In this document: positions 49,726 to 58,945 of the stretch, piece after piece
Layout: the number at the start of each line of letters is the position of its first letter
Position numbering within the stretch: position 1 is the first letter of the stretch
From: Rhizobium sp. NXC14
GTDB taxonomy: Bacteria; Pseudomonadota; Alphaproteobacteria; Rhizobiales; Rhizobiaceae
Assembly: GCF_002117485.1 (NCBI RefSeq)
Contig: NZ_CP021032.1
Location: 434,001 to 498,000, forward strand
Reading direction: 5' to 3'
DNA: 64,000 nucleotides
Made by a program: the position numbers and the translations under genes
Notes under the pieces: model-generated
Database searches by the model: none
The model's input: the letters and a program-made list of their open reading frames with translations, nothing else
What the model was told of the DNA's origin: nothing

Positions 49726-50954
49726 AAAGGCCTGCAGTCCTTGATCGTCGCCGACGACGGCGGCCGCGATCCCGCTTCGGCCAGAACCTGCTCCATGATA
49801 TCGAAGCCGATCCTGAGCCCCGCGACCTTGGCGAAACGGCTCTTGCGGCCGACGATACGGTAGAAACCGTCCTCGTCGCGCATGGCGATGTCGCCGGTCA
49901 TCAATGCCGCCACCTCGGCCCCGCGCTGAAGATCGGTGCGGTCGGCGCCGTAGCCCATCATCACATTCGGGCCGGCATAGACGAGCTCTCCGGCAACACC
50001 GGCTCGGTCGAGCGGCTGCCCGTCATCGCCAACGAGGCTGAGGCTGCCGCCGGGAATGGCGATGCCGATCCGCTCTTCATTATCCGCCAGGCTCTCCGGC
50101 GGCACGAAGGCGATGCGGGCGGCGGCCTCGGTCTGGCCATACATGACGAAGAAGCGGCCGCCGTTGGCGCGCATATGGTCGCGGTAGAGGCGGATCAGTT
50201 CCGGCGCCAGCCGGCCGCCCGCCACCGTCATGAAGCGCAGCGTCTTCAGCGTCTTCGTGCGGAAGCCGGTTTTTTCAATCAGCTCATAGGAATAGGGCAC
50301 GCCCGAAAGATTGGTGCAGCCGCTTTCGCCGAGCAGCCTCGCAAAATTCTCGCTGACCACGGAGACGCCCGGGATGAAGATGCTGGCGCCGGCAACCAGA
50401 TGCGAATGGAGAACGGAGAGGCCGTAGGAATAGTGAAGCGGCAGGACGAGCGCGGTTCGGTCTGCAGCGGTGAGCTCGAGATAGGAAGCGATCGAGCGCG
50501 CATTGGCGTCAAGATTGGCATGCGAAAGGCGAACGGCCTTCGCCGGGCCCGAACTGCCCGATGTCATCAGCAGCAGGGCGAGATCCGGATGCAGCGGCGG
50601 GCCGCTTTGCCCGGGCCGGCTTTCCTCGACGAGCCGCCAGCAGCCATCGGCCGGGCGGTAGGTGAAGTCGGGCTGAAAGGCCGCCAGAAATTCTCGCCAC
50701 AGCCTGTCATCGCAGGGCGGCAGCATGGCCACCGCATGGCCGGCGCCCAAGGCGCCGAGATAGGCGACGATCGCATGTTCCGAGATCTCTGCCGAAATCG
50801 CCACGAGCCGCTTTTCCCCGCCTCCCAGCCGTTCGGCAAAGCGCAGCGTCCGGACGTTGAGATCGGCATAGGAGAGCGTCCGCCCGTCGGCGAAAACAAG
50901 GGCAGGGCGATCGTCGGCGCGGGCGATTTCGGAAAACAGGTTGGCGGGGATCAT
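49722..50954 (-). CDS. Adenylation (AMP-ligase) part of the split enzyme
   Basis: 410 aa. Core motifs: LLLMTSGSSGPAKAV (P-loop A3), FVMYGQTEAAAR (A5), MTGDIAMRDEDGFYRIVGR (A7/A8). It stops just after A8, in GFDIMEQVLAEAG, and lacks the A10 Lys, which lies in the next ORF in another frame. An ordinary ligase cannot work without that Lys-carrying loop, so this is either a frameshifted gene, a sequencing error, or a case of programmed -1 shifting. ATG at 50954. Likely single-copy in an operon with its own carrier and acyltransferase. Confidence 0.85.
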   Translation of the reverse strand: MIPANLFSEIARADDRPALVFADGRTLSYADLNVRTLRFAERLGGGEKRLVAISAEISEHAIVAYLGALGAGHAVAMLPPCDDRLWREFLAAFQPDFTYRPADGCWRLVEESRPGQSGPPLHPDLALLLMTSGSSGPAKAVRLSHANLDANARSIASYLELTAADRTALVLPLHYSYGLSVLHSHLVAGASIFIPGVSVVSENFARLLGESGCTNLSGVPYSYELIEKTGFRTKTLKTLRFMTVAGGRLAPELIRLYRDHMRANGGRFFVMYGQTEAAARIAFVPPESLADNEERIGIAIPGGSLSLVGDDGQPLDRAGVAGELVYAGPNVMMGYGADRTDLQRGAEVAALMTGDIAMRDEDGFYRIVGRKSRFAKVAGLRIGFDIMEQVLAEAGSRPPSSATIKDCRPL

Positions 50955-51298
50955 GCTGACGCTTCGGATTGGCAGAGAACTGGCGCCAGCGCGTATAATC
51001 CTTGACTATCGCAGTCAACTAATTTCCGGGTGCATTACCTCGCCCGGCCAACTGTGCCCCTGGCATGCGCCGCGGCGAGCCCTTGCCTATCGCCGCGGCC
51101 GTTTCACCGCGGCGGCGAGACCAGCCTTGCAGCATCGGATGGCTTCCGCGTCGATCCCGCGGCAGCCGATGTCCGATCACCAGCGGGAATGGCGCCTGTT
51201 GACGTTTCCGTAATCACCCCGCCTTTGCTTGCCGGGCGGCCCTTTTCTCATAGGATTTCTGCGCCATCTCTTGCCGGGGCAACCAGACAGGGTGCTGT
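50955..51298. other. Divergent intergenic region
   Basis: About 340 bp between the adenylation-enzyme gene (minus) and the GGDEF gene (plus). Both promoters should lie here. GC-rich; no operator, repeat or small gene could be supported. Confidence 0.45.
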
Positions 51299-52195
51299 AT
51301 GGACGAGACAATCGAACAGTTTCTCCATCTTTCCGCACAGACGGAAACGCTGATGGCGGTCTATGATGGCGATGACCGGCTGCGCTATGCCAACAGCGCC
51401 TTCCGCTCGGCCTATTTCATCGAGCCGGAGGAAACGCCGCTCTGGCCGGATCTGATGCGGCGCAATTTCGATCTCGGCCGCGGCACCGTTATCCGCACGG
51501 ATAATTTCGAGGAATGGCTGCGCTCCACCCAGTCGCGCCGCGGCAAGATCGGCTATCGCGCCTTCGAGACGGATCTTTCCGATGGCCGCTGGCTGTGGAT
51601 GACCGAGGCGGTGCAGAAGAACGGCTGGATGCTCTGCATCGCCAGCGACATCACCCGTCTCAAGGTCCATGGCCGCACTGTCAGGCAGGATCGCGACCAG
51701 GCGATCAAGGCCTCCTACACCGACGAACTCACCGGCGTCGCCAACCGCCGCTTCGTCATGGCGCGCGTCGAAGACATGCTTGAAGCCGCCCGTCATGGCA
51801 GCAGCGGCTGCCTTGCCGTCTTCGACATCGATAATTTCAAACGCATCAACGACCGGCTCGGCCACCACGCCGGCGATCTCGTGCTGCGCGATTTCGCCCA
51901 CCGCATCCACCAGAATGTCCGCCGCAGCGATTGTTTCGGCCGGGTCGGCGGCGAAGAATTCCTGCTCGTCATGCCGGCCACCGGCCCGGAAGACGCGCTT
52001 GCCATGGTCGAGCGCATGCTGACGGTGATCCGCTTCTCCCGGCCGCTGCCGGACTCTCCCGACTTCAGCTACACCTGCTCCGCTGGGATCGCCGCGTGCG
52101 TGCCGACGGACAGCGCGTCGGAGCTTTACCGGCGGGCCGATCAGGCGCTGTATGATGCGAAGATGAGCGGCCGGGATCGGGTACGGGCGGCGTAG
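51299..52195 (+). CDS. Diguanylate cyclase (PAS-GGDEF)
   Basis: 298 aa. A PAS-like sensor domain (~10-120) precedes a GGDEF domain (~135-295). The active-site loop is intact as RVGGEEF, with the metal-binding Asp in AVFDIDNFKRIND; no RxxD inhibitory site is seen before GGEEF (the residues are SDCFGR). Makes cyclic di-GMP. No membrane helix, so cytoplasmic. Cyclic di-GMP often governs surface attachment and pili, and a Tad-type cluster lies ~5 kb away, but a link is not shown. Confidence 0.93.
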   Translation: MDETIEQFLHLSAQTETLMAVYDGDDRLRYANSAFRSAYFIEPEETPLWPDLMRRNFDLGRGTVIRTDNFEEWLRSTQSRRGKIGYRAFETDLSDGRWLWMTEAVQKNGWMLCIASDITRLKVHGRTVRQDRDQAIKASYTDELTGVANRRFVMARVEDMLEAARHGSSGCLAVFDIDNFKRINDRLGHHAGDLVLRDFAHRIHQNVRRSDCFGRVGGEEFLLVMPATGPEDALAMVERMLTVIRFSRPLPDSPDFSYTCSAGIAACVPTDSASELYRRADQALYDAKMSGRDRVRAA

Positions 52196-52332
52196 GATAA
52201 GATGCCGAGGTCCCGGCCGAGCGGCTCTGGTCGGTGCGCATTCCAGATGCCGCTCTTGAATTGGTCGGGCGTCCTCTGCTAGGCGTCATCCTGGCTTTGA
52301 AGGCCGGACAAGATCCAGCGGGGACCAGGGAA

Positions 52333-53364
52333 GTGGCGCCAAAGGCAGTGACGCTGATAGACGTTGCGCGCGCCGCGAACGTGTCGCGCGCGACCGCCGC
52401 CCGCGCATTGAACGGTTACGGCTATGTCGGCGGAGACGCGGCAGAGCGTGTGCTGGCAGCGGCCGATCGGCTCGGCTATCGCAGCAATCGCGTGGCGCAG
52501 GCCTTGCGGCGAGGGCAGCTGCCGCTCATCGGCTTCATGCCGGGCGACATCCAGAACCCGTTTTTTGCCCGGATCGCCCATGACGCCGATGTCGATCTGC
52601 GCGCCTTTCGCCACAACCTTTTGATCGCCAGCAGCGAGGAGGATCCGGAACAGGAGGTGGAACTGCTCGAAAGCCTGAGGTCCCTCAATGTGCGCGGCTT
52701 CATTGTCGCTCCGACCTCGGCCGACAACAAGGAGCACCTGGACGGGCTGGTCCGGGACGGAACGCCCCTCGTGCTCATCGATCGCGCCTTGCCGCAGGTT
52801 GCCTGTGACAGCGTCACCGTCGACAATGAGGGCGGCGCCCGCGAGGCCGTGAGCTATCTGATCGCCAACGGCCATCGCCGCATCGGCCTCATTCAGGACG
52901 ATTCCCGCATCACGACTGCCCGCGGCCGTCTCGCCGGCTATATCCAGGCGCTGCAGAGCCATGGCATCGAGGTGGACGAATCGCTGATCATCGTCTCGCG
53001 ATCGACGGTGGAATATGCAATCGATGCCACCATCCGCCTGTTCAGCCGGCCGTCGCGCCCGACAGCGGTCTTCACCGTCGACAGCCTGATGACGCAAGGG
53101 GCGCTTCTCGGGCTGCGCTCGATGGGGCTTGCCGTGCCGCATGCCGTTTCCCTGGTCGGCTTCGACGACTTCAACCTCGCCACGTTCACCGACCCGCAGA
53201 TCACCGTCGTGGCGCAGCCGATCGCGCAGATCGGCCCGCTTGCGGTGAAGCTGCTGATGCAGCGGATCAACGGCAGCCGTGAGCCGCCGCACAGGGAGCA
53301 GTTCACGACGCGCCTGGTGGTGCGCGGCTCCGTCTCCCGGCCTTCCCGCACGACCGGACGCTGA
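52333..53364 (+). CDS. LacI-family regulator of the Amadori-compound operon
   Basis: 343 aa from the GTG at 52333, with GGGGA 8 bases upstream, which places the start four residues before TLIDVARAANVSRATAARAL (the LacI helix-turn-helix). The frame is open back to 52234 but that part is not protein-like. The sugar-binding core follows (VTLIDV... LIGFMPGDIQNPFFARI; SVTVDNEGGAREAV; SLVGFDDF). The operon it controls starts downstream at 53639, with two palindromic operators between. Repression relieved by the sugar-amine or its phosphate is likely. Confidence 0.9.
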   Translation: MAPKAVTLIDVARAANVSRATAARALNGYGYVGGDAAERVLAAADRLGYRSNRVAQALRRGQLPLIGFMPGDIQNPFFARIAHDADVDLRAFRHNLLIASSEEDPEQEVELLESLRSLNVRGFIVAPTSADNKEHLDGLVRDGTPLVLIDRALPQVACDSVTVDNEGGAREAVSYLIANGHRRIGLIQDDSRITTARGRLAGYIQALQSHGIEVDESLIIVSRSTVEYAIDATIRLFSRPSRPTAVFTVDSLMTQGALLGLRSMGLAVPHAVSLVGFDDFNLATFTDPQITVVAQPIAQIGPLAVKLLMQRINGSREPPHREQFTTRLVVRGSVSRPSRTTGR

Positions 53365-53472
53365 TCTGTCCGCGCCTCTCCTGGTTTGTCCGAGACAGGC
53401 TCTTTCCAGCATCAGGTGAAATTTCTGCAAAAAGTGGCTTGCCATGCCGACCGGACCATGCATTAATCCGCG

Positions 53473-53490
53473 TGTGAGATCGGTCTCTCA
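53473..53490. promoter_or_regulatory. LacI-type operator, upstream copy
   Basis: TGTGAGATCGGTCTCTCA is an imperfect dyad; its left half is identical to that of the second copy at 53530. The copies are 57 bp apart (start to start), a spacing compatible with repression by looping. Confidence 0.6.
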
Positions 53491-53529
53491 TCACTCCCGA
53501 GGAGAGGCCGGTCTTTCTTTTGATCCATG

Positions 53530-53547
53530 TGTGAGATCGATATCACA
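53530..53547. promoter_or_regulatory. LacI-type operator, downstream copy
   Basis: TGTGAGATCGATATCACA is an almost perfect palindrome (TGTGA...TCACA, CG at the centre as is usual for LacI/GalR sites), 92 bp before the first structural gene. Confidence 0.75.
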
Positions 53548-53638
53548 TTGAATTGGCGACTGCATGCCGGCGCGCCGCAGTCCGCCGCCTGAAGTGGGGG
53601 ACGTGTGCGTGCTTACTACCGACAGACAAGGGACCCGA

Positions 53639-54652
53639 ATGTTGAACTTTGACCAAGCCCGCTTCCTGAAGATCCAGACGGGCGCCGTTGCGATTGCTGA
53701 CTGGATCCGCCCGCTGATGCGCGAACTGCTCGATGCGGGGATCGAGCGGCTTTACTTCATGGGCACCGGCGGCGTGCAGCTCCTGACCTTTCCTGCGATC
53801 GAGCTCGCCGCCCGCCATACGACCTTTCCGGTATCGGCCTGCTTCCCGGCCCAGGTTATCCTCGAACCGCCGGCCGGGCTCAACGAAAAGGCGCTGGTGG
53901 TGATGCCGTCATTGTCGGGCACGACCAAGGAGAGTGTCGCGCTTCTGCCTTTCCTCAAGGAACGCGGCGTGCGCCTGTTGACGCTCACCGGCCATGCCGA
54001 CACGCCGCTCGCCCAGCAGGCCGATCACACCTATACCAACTTCGCCGAAGACGACACGTCGTCGGAGGCCTTCTACCTGCAGACCATGATCATCGTCCTG
54101 GCGCTGCTGGCCGAAACCGGCAGGATCGCGAATTTCGACGCGATCGTTTCCGAGCTGAAGAGGCTGCCGGGGCTGCTGGCGGAGGCCAAGGCCGCCTATG
54201 AAGACGAGGCGGCGAAGCTCGCCCAGTCCATCAAGGACGAGCCTTATCATATCTTCACCGGCGCGGGCTCGGTCTGGCCCGAGGCCCATTATTACGGAAT
54301 GTGCATCCTGGAAGAAATGCAGTGGATCCGCACGCGGCCCGTTCATGCCGCCGATTTCTTCCACGGCACGCTGGAACTGGTCGAGCCGGGCGTCAGCGTC
54401 TTCCTGTTCAAGGGCGAGGATGCGCTGCGGCCGCTCGGCGAGCGGGTCGAGCGCTTCGTCCATCGCTACACCGACAAGGTCTGGATCCTCGATTCCGCAT
54501 CCGTTGCCCTTCCCGGCATTTCGCCGCAGGTCCGCAGTCTGATCTCGCCGGTGGTTCTCGCCACCCTGCTGGAGCGGCTGAGCGCCCATCTCGAGGTGCT
54601 GCGCCAGCACCCGCTGACCACTCGCCGCTACTACAAGCGGGTCGAGTATTGA
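53639..54652 (+). CDS. frlB: SIS-domain sugar-amine deglycase (FrlB/FraB-like)
   Basis: 337 aa, the length of FrlB. Two SIS domains: YFMGTGGVQLL with VMPSLSGTTKES, and FTGAGSVWPEAHYY. The segment CILEEMQWI and then DFFHGTLEL puts a Glu and a His sixteen residues apart, as are the catalytic Glu/His of FraB (E214/H230, from memory). FrlB-type enzymes cleave 6-phosphofructosyl amino acids to glucose 6-phosphate and the free amino acid. ATG at 53639 (AAGGGA upstream), first gene of the operon. Cytoplasmic. The substrate here is inferred. Confidence 0.85.
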   Translation: MLNFDQARFLKIQTGAVAIADWIRPLMRELLDAGIERLYFMGTGGVQLLTFPAIELAARHTTFPVSACFPAQVILEPPAGLNEKALVVMPSLSGTTKESVALLPFLKERGVRLLTLTGHADTPLAQQADHTYTNFAEDDTSSEAFYLQTMIIVLALLAETGRIANFDAIVSELKRLPGLLAEAKAAYEDEAAKLAQSIKDEPYHIFTGAGSVWPEAHYYGMCILEEMQWIRTRPVHAADFFHGTLELVEPGVSVFLFKGEDALRPLGERVERFVHRYTDKVWILDSASVALPGISPQVRSLISPVVLATLLERLSAHLEVLRQHPLTTRRYYKRVEY

Positions 54653-54743
54653 TGCATGCCGCTCGCCGCTTCTGACCGGCGGATGGCGGACGGTAGGACA
54701 CCGCGATCTGCCGCACGATCAACAAGCAAAAGGGGAATGAAAC

Positions 54744-56084
54744 ATGCAACGGTCCATCCACTCCACTGCGGCGATGATTGCGGCAGTATCGGTCATCTCG
54801 ATTTACTGGGGAGCCTTCCCGGCAACGGCCTCTGCGGCCGGCGATGCGCCGGTTGCCGATCCAGCCGCCAAGGTCGACTACAGCGGCAAGCTGACGATCC
54901 TGACCAAGTTCGGCCTGCAGCTGCTTTCCCCCTATTTCGTCAATGTCGCCAAGGCCTACGAGGCGCAGCATCCCGGCGTGAAGATCGAGCTCATCCAGGA
55001 GAACGACGACAGCATCAAGGGCAAGACCAAGACCCTGGTCGCCTCGAATTCGCTGCCGGACATTTATTTCTCCTGGACGGGGACCTGGGGCGAGAACTTC
55101 ATCCGCGGCAATCGCGCCGTCGATCTGTCCAAGGTCATCGGGCCGGAGACCGAATGGGGCAAGACGCTGAGCCCGGCGGCCGTGAAGGCCTTTTCGTATA
55201 ACGGCAAATATTTTGGCGTGCCGCTTTATCTCGACGCGAAATTCATGGGCTACAACAAGAAGATGTTCGCCGATCTCGGCATCGAGCCGCCGAAGGATTT
55301 CGACGCGCTCTTGAAGGCGTGCGATGCGCTGAAGGATTCGGGGGTCGTTCCGATCGCCATCGGCAACAAGGAATCCTGGCCGCTCGTCCATTATCTCGGG
55401 CAATTGCTCGCCTATAACGTGCCGACCGAGACGCTGGAGCGCGATTTCAACCCAAAGACGGCGACCTTCGACCATCCCGGCTATGTCGCGGCGCTCGAGC
55501 AGTACCGCTCGCTTCAGGAGCGCTGCGCCGGCGGCGCCCAGGTCAACGGCCTCTCCTACCAGACCGCACTCCAGTCGATGAGCGACAAGAAGGCGGCCAT
55601 GTACTACCAGGAGATCATCGAGTTCGATCAGGCTGCGACCAAGGAGACGGCCCTGAAGCCGGAGGAGTTCGGCTTTTTCAAGCTGCCGGCGCCGAGCGAT
55701 GGCAAGGGTTCGGCGACGGCGCTCGAAGGCGCGCCGGAGGGTTACATGGTCAATGCCAAGGCGAAGAACGTTCCCCTGGCGATCGACTTCCTGAAGTTCC
55801 TCACCAGCCAGGAAAACGGCAGGACGCTGTCGGCGCCGCCCTATGGCCAGCCGAGCGCGGTGATCGGCGGCGCGGATAAGACCAGGATCAATCCCAATGT
55901 CGCCGAAGGCATGGAGGAGATCGCCAAGGCAAGCTACCTCATGCCGTGGCTCGACACGGTCAACCATCCGCGTGTCGCCGCTGCCTGGCTCTCCGGCCTG
56001 CAGGCCTTCGCCGGCGGCTCCATGTCGGCGGACGATCTTCTCGCCTCCGTTCGCAAAGCCGCCGCGGCTGCCGCCAGACAATGA
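54744..56084 (+). CDS. ABC sugar-type substrate-binding protein
   Basis: 446 aa, with a Sec signal peptide (~1-34). Family 1 extracellular solute-binding protein: YSGKLTILTKFGLQLLSPYFV start, DIYFSWTGTWGENFIRGN, and YKMGQ-like MLFAYNVPTETLERDF. Binds the sugar-amine in the periplasm and hands it to the permeases encoded next. Its stop overlaps the first permease start (ATGA). 91 bp follow the deglycase. Confidence 0.88.
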   Translation: MQRSIHSTAAMIAAVSVISIYWGAFPATASAAGDAPVADPAAKVDYSGKLTILTKFGLQLLSPYFVNVAKAYEAQHPGVKIELIQENDDSIKGKTKTLVASNSLPDIYFSWTGTWGENFIRGNRAVDLSKVIGPETEWGKTLSPAAVKAFSYNGKYFGVPLYLDAKFMGYNKKMFADLGIEPPKDFDALLKACDALKDSGVVPIAIGNKESWPLVHYLGQLLAYNVPTETLERDFNPKTATFDHPGYVAALEQYRSLQERCAGGAQVNGLSYQTALQSMSDKKAAMYYQEIIEFDQAATKETALKPEEFGFFKLPAPSDGKGSATALEGAPEGYMVNAKAKNVPLAIDFLKFLTSQENGRTLSAPPYGQPSAVIGGADKTRINPNVAEGMEEIAKASYLMPWLDTVNHPRVAAAWLSGLQAFAGGSMSADDLLASVRKAAAAAARQ

Positions 56085-57052
56085 CGATGGCGAGCGTGAC
56101 GACAACCCCGACAAGCAACGGTGCCGCCCTCAGCGGCGCCGTCTCCAACCGCAGCAGATGGCTGCGGCACGGCTTGCTGCAGCAGCTGGCGGCGTTGCGC
56201 TGGGGCATCGTGGCGCTGATCATCGTCGGCTGGTTCGTCTATTATCCGATCGTCGACAACCTGTTTGTCAGCACGACCACCCAGGACATCTTCACCGGCG
56301 AGGTCGCTTACGTCGGGCTCGACAATTACCGCCGGCTGCTGGACGATCCGGTCGTCTGGCGGGCGCTGACCAATAACGGCCTCTATGCCGTGCTCTCCGT
56401 CGTCTTCCAGGTCTTCGCCGCCTTCGTGCTTGCCGCCATCATCGAGGGGCTCAGGAGCCGCGCCTGGCGGAATTTCTGGCGGGCCGTCTATTTCATTCCC
56501 TCGGCGATTTCCACCACCGTCACCGGTCTGCTCTTCTATTTCATCTACCAGCCCGATATCGGCCTTCTCGACGCCCTGCTGCATCTGCTCGGGCTGCAGA
56601 ACCTGTCCTATACCTGGCTCGGTGACGAGCGCACGGCGATCTACGCGATCATCGCGATGAGCCAGTGGCAGGGCTTCGGCTATTCGACGCTGCTCTTCAC
56701 CATCGCCATCCAGAAGATCCCGCGCGAACTCTACGATGCCGCCACCGTCGATGGGGCCGGGCCGCTCCGCCAGCTCTTCTGCATCACCTTTCCGCTCACC
56801 CGCGAAATGACCGGCATGATGATCATCGTCACCATTGCCGGCGCCTTCCAGGTGTTCAACGAAGTCATGGTGATGACCGGCGGCGGGCCGAACAATTCGA
56901 GCCAGGTGCTGGGCACATGGCTCTACGAGCAGGGCTTCAACCAGAACGACATGGGCTATGCGGCCGCGATCGGCGTCGTCATCTTCCTCGCCACCCTGAC
57001 GACGGGCCTGCTCCAGCTCTGGTACACCAAGCGGCGGAGGGTGGAGGCATGA
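56081..57052 (+). CDS. ABC sugar permease, MalF-type
   Basis: 323 aa; six membrane segments. The EAA loop PRELYDAATVDGAGPLRQLFCITFPL is typical of carbohydrate importers. Coupled by overlapping start/stop to the binding protein (upstream) and the second permease (downstream). Confidence 0.9.
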   Translation: MTMASVTTTPTSNGAALSGAVSNRSRWLRHGLLQQLAALRWGIVALIIVGWFVYYPIVDNLFVSTTTQDIFTGEVAYVGLDNYRRLLDDPVVWRALTNNGLYAVLSVVFQVFAAFVLAAIIEGLRSRAWRNFWRAVYFIPSAISTTVTGLLFYFIYQPDIGLLDALLHLLGLQNLSYTWLGDERTAIYAIIAMSQWQGFGYSTLLFTIAIQKIPRELYDAATVDGAGPLRQLFCITFPLTREMTGMMIIVTIAGAFQVFNEVMVMTGGGPNNSSQVLGTWLYEQGFNQNDMGYAAAIGVVIFLATLTTGLLQLWYTKRRRVEA

Positions 57053-57909
57053 GCGCGGTGGTCATTCCTGCCGGCGCGTCGCTGCGCAATCCCTGGCTGG
57101 TCATCGGCAAGGGCGTGCTGATGGCGCTGCTGGTGGCGGCGGGCGTTCTCGTCGTCTACCCGCTGATCTGGATGGCGCTCGGCGGATTCAAGTCGAACAG
57201 CCAGATCTTCAGCGATCCCTTCGCGCTGCCCGACCGCTGGTCCTTCGACAATTACGCCGCGGCCTGGAACCAGGGTGTGCGCAATTTCCTGTTCTCAAGC
57301 CTGCTGGTGACCGTCGTTTCCACGATCACCACGGTCTTCATCAGTGCCTGGACCGCCTATGGCCTGACCCGGACGCAGATGTTCGGCAAGCCTGTGATCG
57401 TCGGCTTCGTGCTCGGCGGCATGATGCTCAGCCCGACGGTCGCGCTGGTGCCGCTCGTGCAGATGATGCAGAGCCTTGGCCTCTACAATACGCATTGGGC
57501 GCTGATCATTCTTTACACGGCCTTCCGGGTGCCTTTCACCACCTTCCTGATCCGCGCCTATATGCTCGATCTGCCGCGTGATCTCGACGAGGCGGCCATG
57601 ATCGATGGCGCCAGCGAGGGGCAGATCTTCCGCAAGATCATGCTGCCGCTCTGCCGGTCGATCATCGTCTCCTGCATCATCCTGCACATCCTGTTTGCCT
57701 GGAACGAATATATCTTCGCGATGATCTTCACCAACCAAATCGACGTGCAGACCCTGCCGGTCGGCCTGACCTCGCTGATGGCCAAGCATGGCACCAATTT
57801 CGCGGAGGTCTTCGCCGCCATGACCATCTCGGCGCTGCCGATCGTCGTCATCTTCTTCTTCACCCAGCGTTATTTCATCCGCGGCCTCACCGAAGGCATC
57901 GGCAAGTGA
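57049..57909 (+). CDS. ABC sugar permease, MalG-type
   Basis: 286 aa, six membrane segments. EAA loop PRDLDEAAMIDGASEGQIFRKIMLPL. Partner of the previous permease. No ATPase gene is present in the operon; a shared ATPase (MsmX/UgpC-like) elsewhere would be needed. Confidence 0.9.
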   Translation: MSAVVIPAGASLRNPWLVIGKGVLMALLVAAGVLVVYPLIWMALGGFKSNSQIFSDPFALPDRWSFDNYAAAWNQGVRNFLFSSLLVTVVSTITTVFISAWTAYGLTRTQMFGKPVIVGFVLGGMMLSPTVALVPLVQMMQSLGLYNTHWALIILYTAFRVPFTTFLIRAYMLDLPRDLDEAAMIDGASEGQIFRKIMLPLCRSIIVSCIILHILFAWNEYIFAMIFTNQIDVQTLPVGLTSLMAKHGTNFAEVFAAMTISALPIVVIFFFTQRYFIRGLTEGIGK

Positions 57910-57913
57910 TTTC

Positions 57914-58087
57914 ATGAGGAAACCGGAAGTGCCAAAACTCTCGGCTAGGCAGCTGATCGGCGCCAATTTCAGCTTTCAGCACTCTCCCTTCGAAAAGGTT
58001 GCAGAAGTGATCCGCGGCTTCGGCTTTGCCGAAATCGAACCCTGGGGGATCGCGCCTTATCTCCAGCCGGCAGGGGAGGTCGCGTGA
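57914..58087 (+). pseudogene. Remnant of a FrlC-like sugar epimerase/isomerase
   Basis: 57 codons (ATG at 57914, TGA at 58085-58087), 4 bp after the permease. The protein reads ANFSFQHSPFEKVAEVIRGF then GFAEIEPWGIAPYLQ, which resembles the first ~45 residues of AP-endonuclease-type sugar epimerases such as FrlC; a full-length member has ~270-280. The remaining TIM barrel is missing and the kinase starts at once, so most of the gene was lost by an internal deletion while the start and stop were kept in frame. Translation into the next gene is still coupled. Confidence 0.75.
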
Positions 58088-58941
58088 TGGCGGCGATGCG
58101 GCTGATTGCGGTTGGCGACAACTGCCTGGACGTTTACCTCAGCAAGAACAGCATGGCTGTCGGCGGCAATGCGCTGAATGTGGCGGCGCAATGGCATCGG
58201 CAAGGCTGCGATGCCCGCTATTTCGGCGTTGTCGGCAAGGATGCCGAGGGCGACGTGATCGCCACGGCGATCGAAGCCGTCGGTCTGCCTGGGGCGGACC
58301 TCGAGCGGCGGGACGGCGCCACCGCCGTCACCCTGCTCCTGGAGCAGGATGGCGACCGCAGGTTCCTGCTTGAGGATCTTGGGGTCGGGCGGAATTTCGT
58401 TCCGTCTCCGGAACGCTATGCGGCACTTAGGCGGGCCGATTGGGTTCACCTCGGCACCAATTCCAGCGCCGAGCTCATCGAACGGCTGATCGAGGACCGC
58501 ATTCGCTTCAGCATCGACGTCTCGACGGCGCATCAGTCACTGGATCTCAAGGGCGTGCCGCTGGTCTTCGCATCCGGTCCGGATGAGCCGCATGTGCCGG
58601 TCGAGCCGGTCATAGGAGCCTTGAGGGATCGTGGCGCCGCGAGGATTGTCCTCACCTGCGGCCCGCGCGGCGCCTTCTTCGACGACGGTGCAGAGCTTGT
58701 CCACGTGCCGGCGCAGGCAGTCGATGTCGTCGATACCTGCGGCGCCGGCGACAGTTTCATCGCCACCTTTGTTGTCGCGCATCTTCTGAAAGGCATGGAT
58801 GCCGAGGCGGCCATGCGCCTCGCGACCGATGCGGCCGCCGGGACCTGCCTGCACGAAGGAGGCTTTCCGCAGAGGCTCGCCGCCATTCCGCCATGGCTCC
58901 TGCGGAAATATGCAGACGAAATCTCTGCCGCGGAGGGCTGA
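58084..58941 (+). CDS. frlD: PfkB-family sugar kinase (FrlD-like)
   Basis: 285 aa. Ribokinase/PfkB features: AVGDNCLDVYLSKN with GGNALNVAAQW, and the C-terminal signature VVDTCGAGDSFIATFVVAHL with the catalytic Asp in CGAGDS. In the frl pathway this enzyme phosphorylates the sugar carbon 6 of the fructosyl-amine before FrlB cleaves it. Start GTG at 58084 or ATG at 58087, overlapping the remnant stop. Cytoplasmic. Confidence 0.85.
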   Translation: MMAAMRLIAVGDNCLDVYLSKNSMAVGGNALNVAAQWHRQGCDARYFGVVGKDAEGDVIATAIEAVGLPGADLERRDGATAVTLLLEQDGDRRFLLEDLGVGRNFVPSPERYAALRRADWVHLGTNSSAELIERLIEDRIRFSIDVSTAHQSLDLKGVPLVFASGPDEPHVPVEPVIGALRDRGAARIVLTCGPRGAFFDDGAELVHVPAQAVDVVDTCGAGDSFIATFVVAHLLKGMDAEAAMRLATDAAAGTCLHEGGFPQRLAAIPPWLLRKYADEISAAEG

Positions 58942-58945
58942 CATC

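Noticed and set aside
54408..56114. 568-codon minus-strand frame opposite the deglycase and binding protein
   Set aside because: Antisense shadow of two clearly coding genes.
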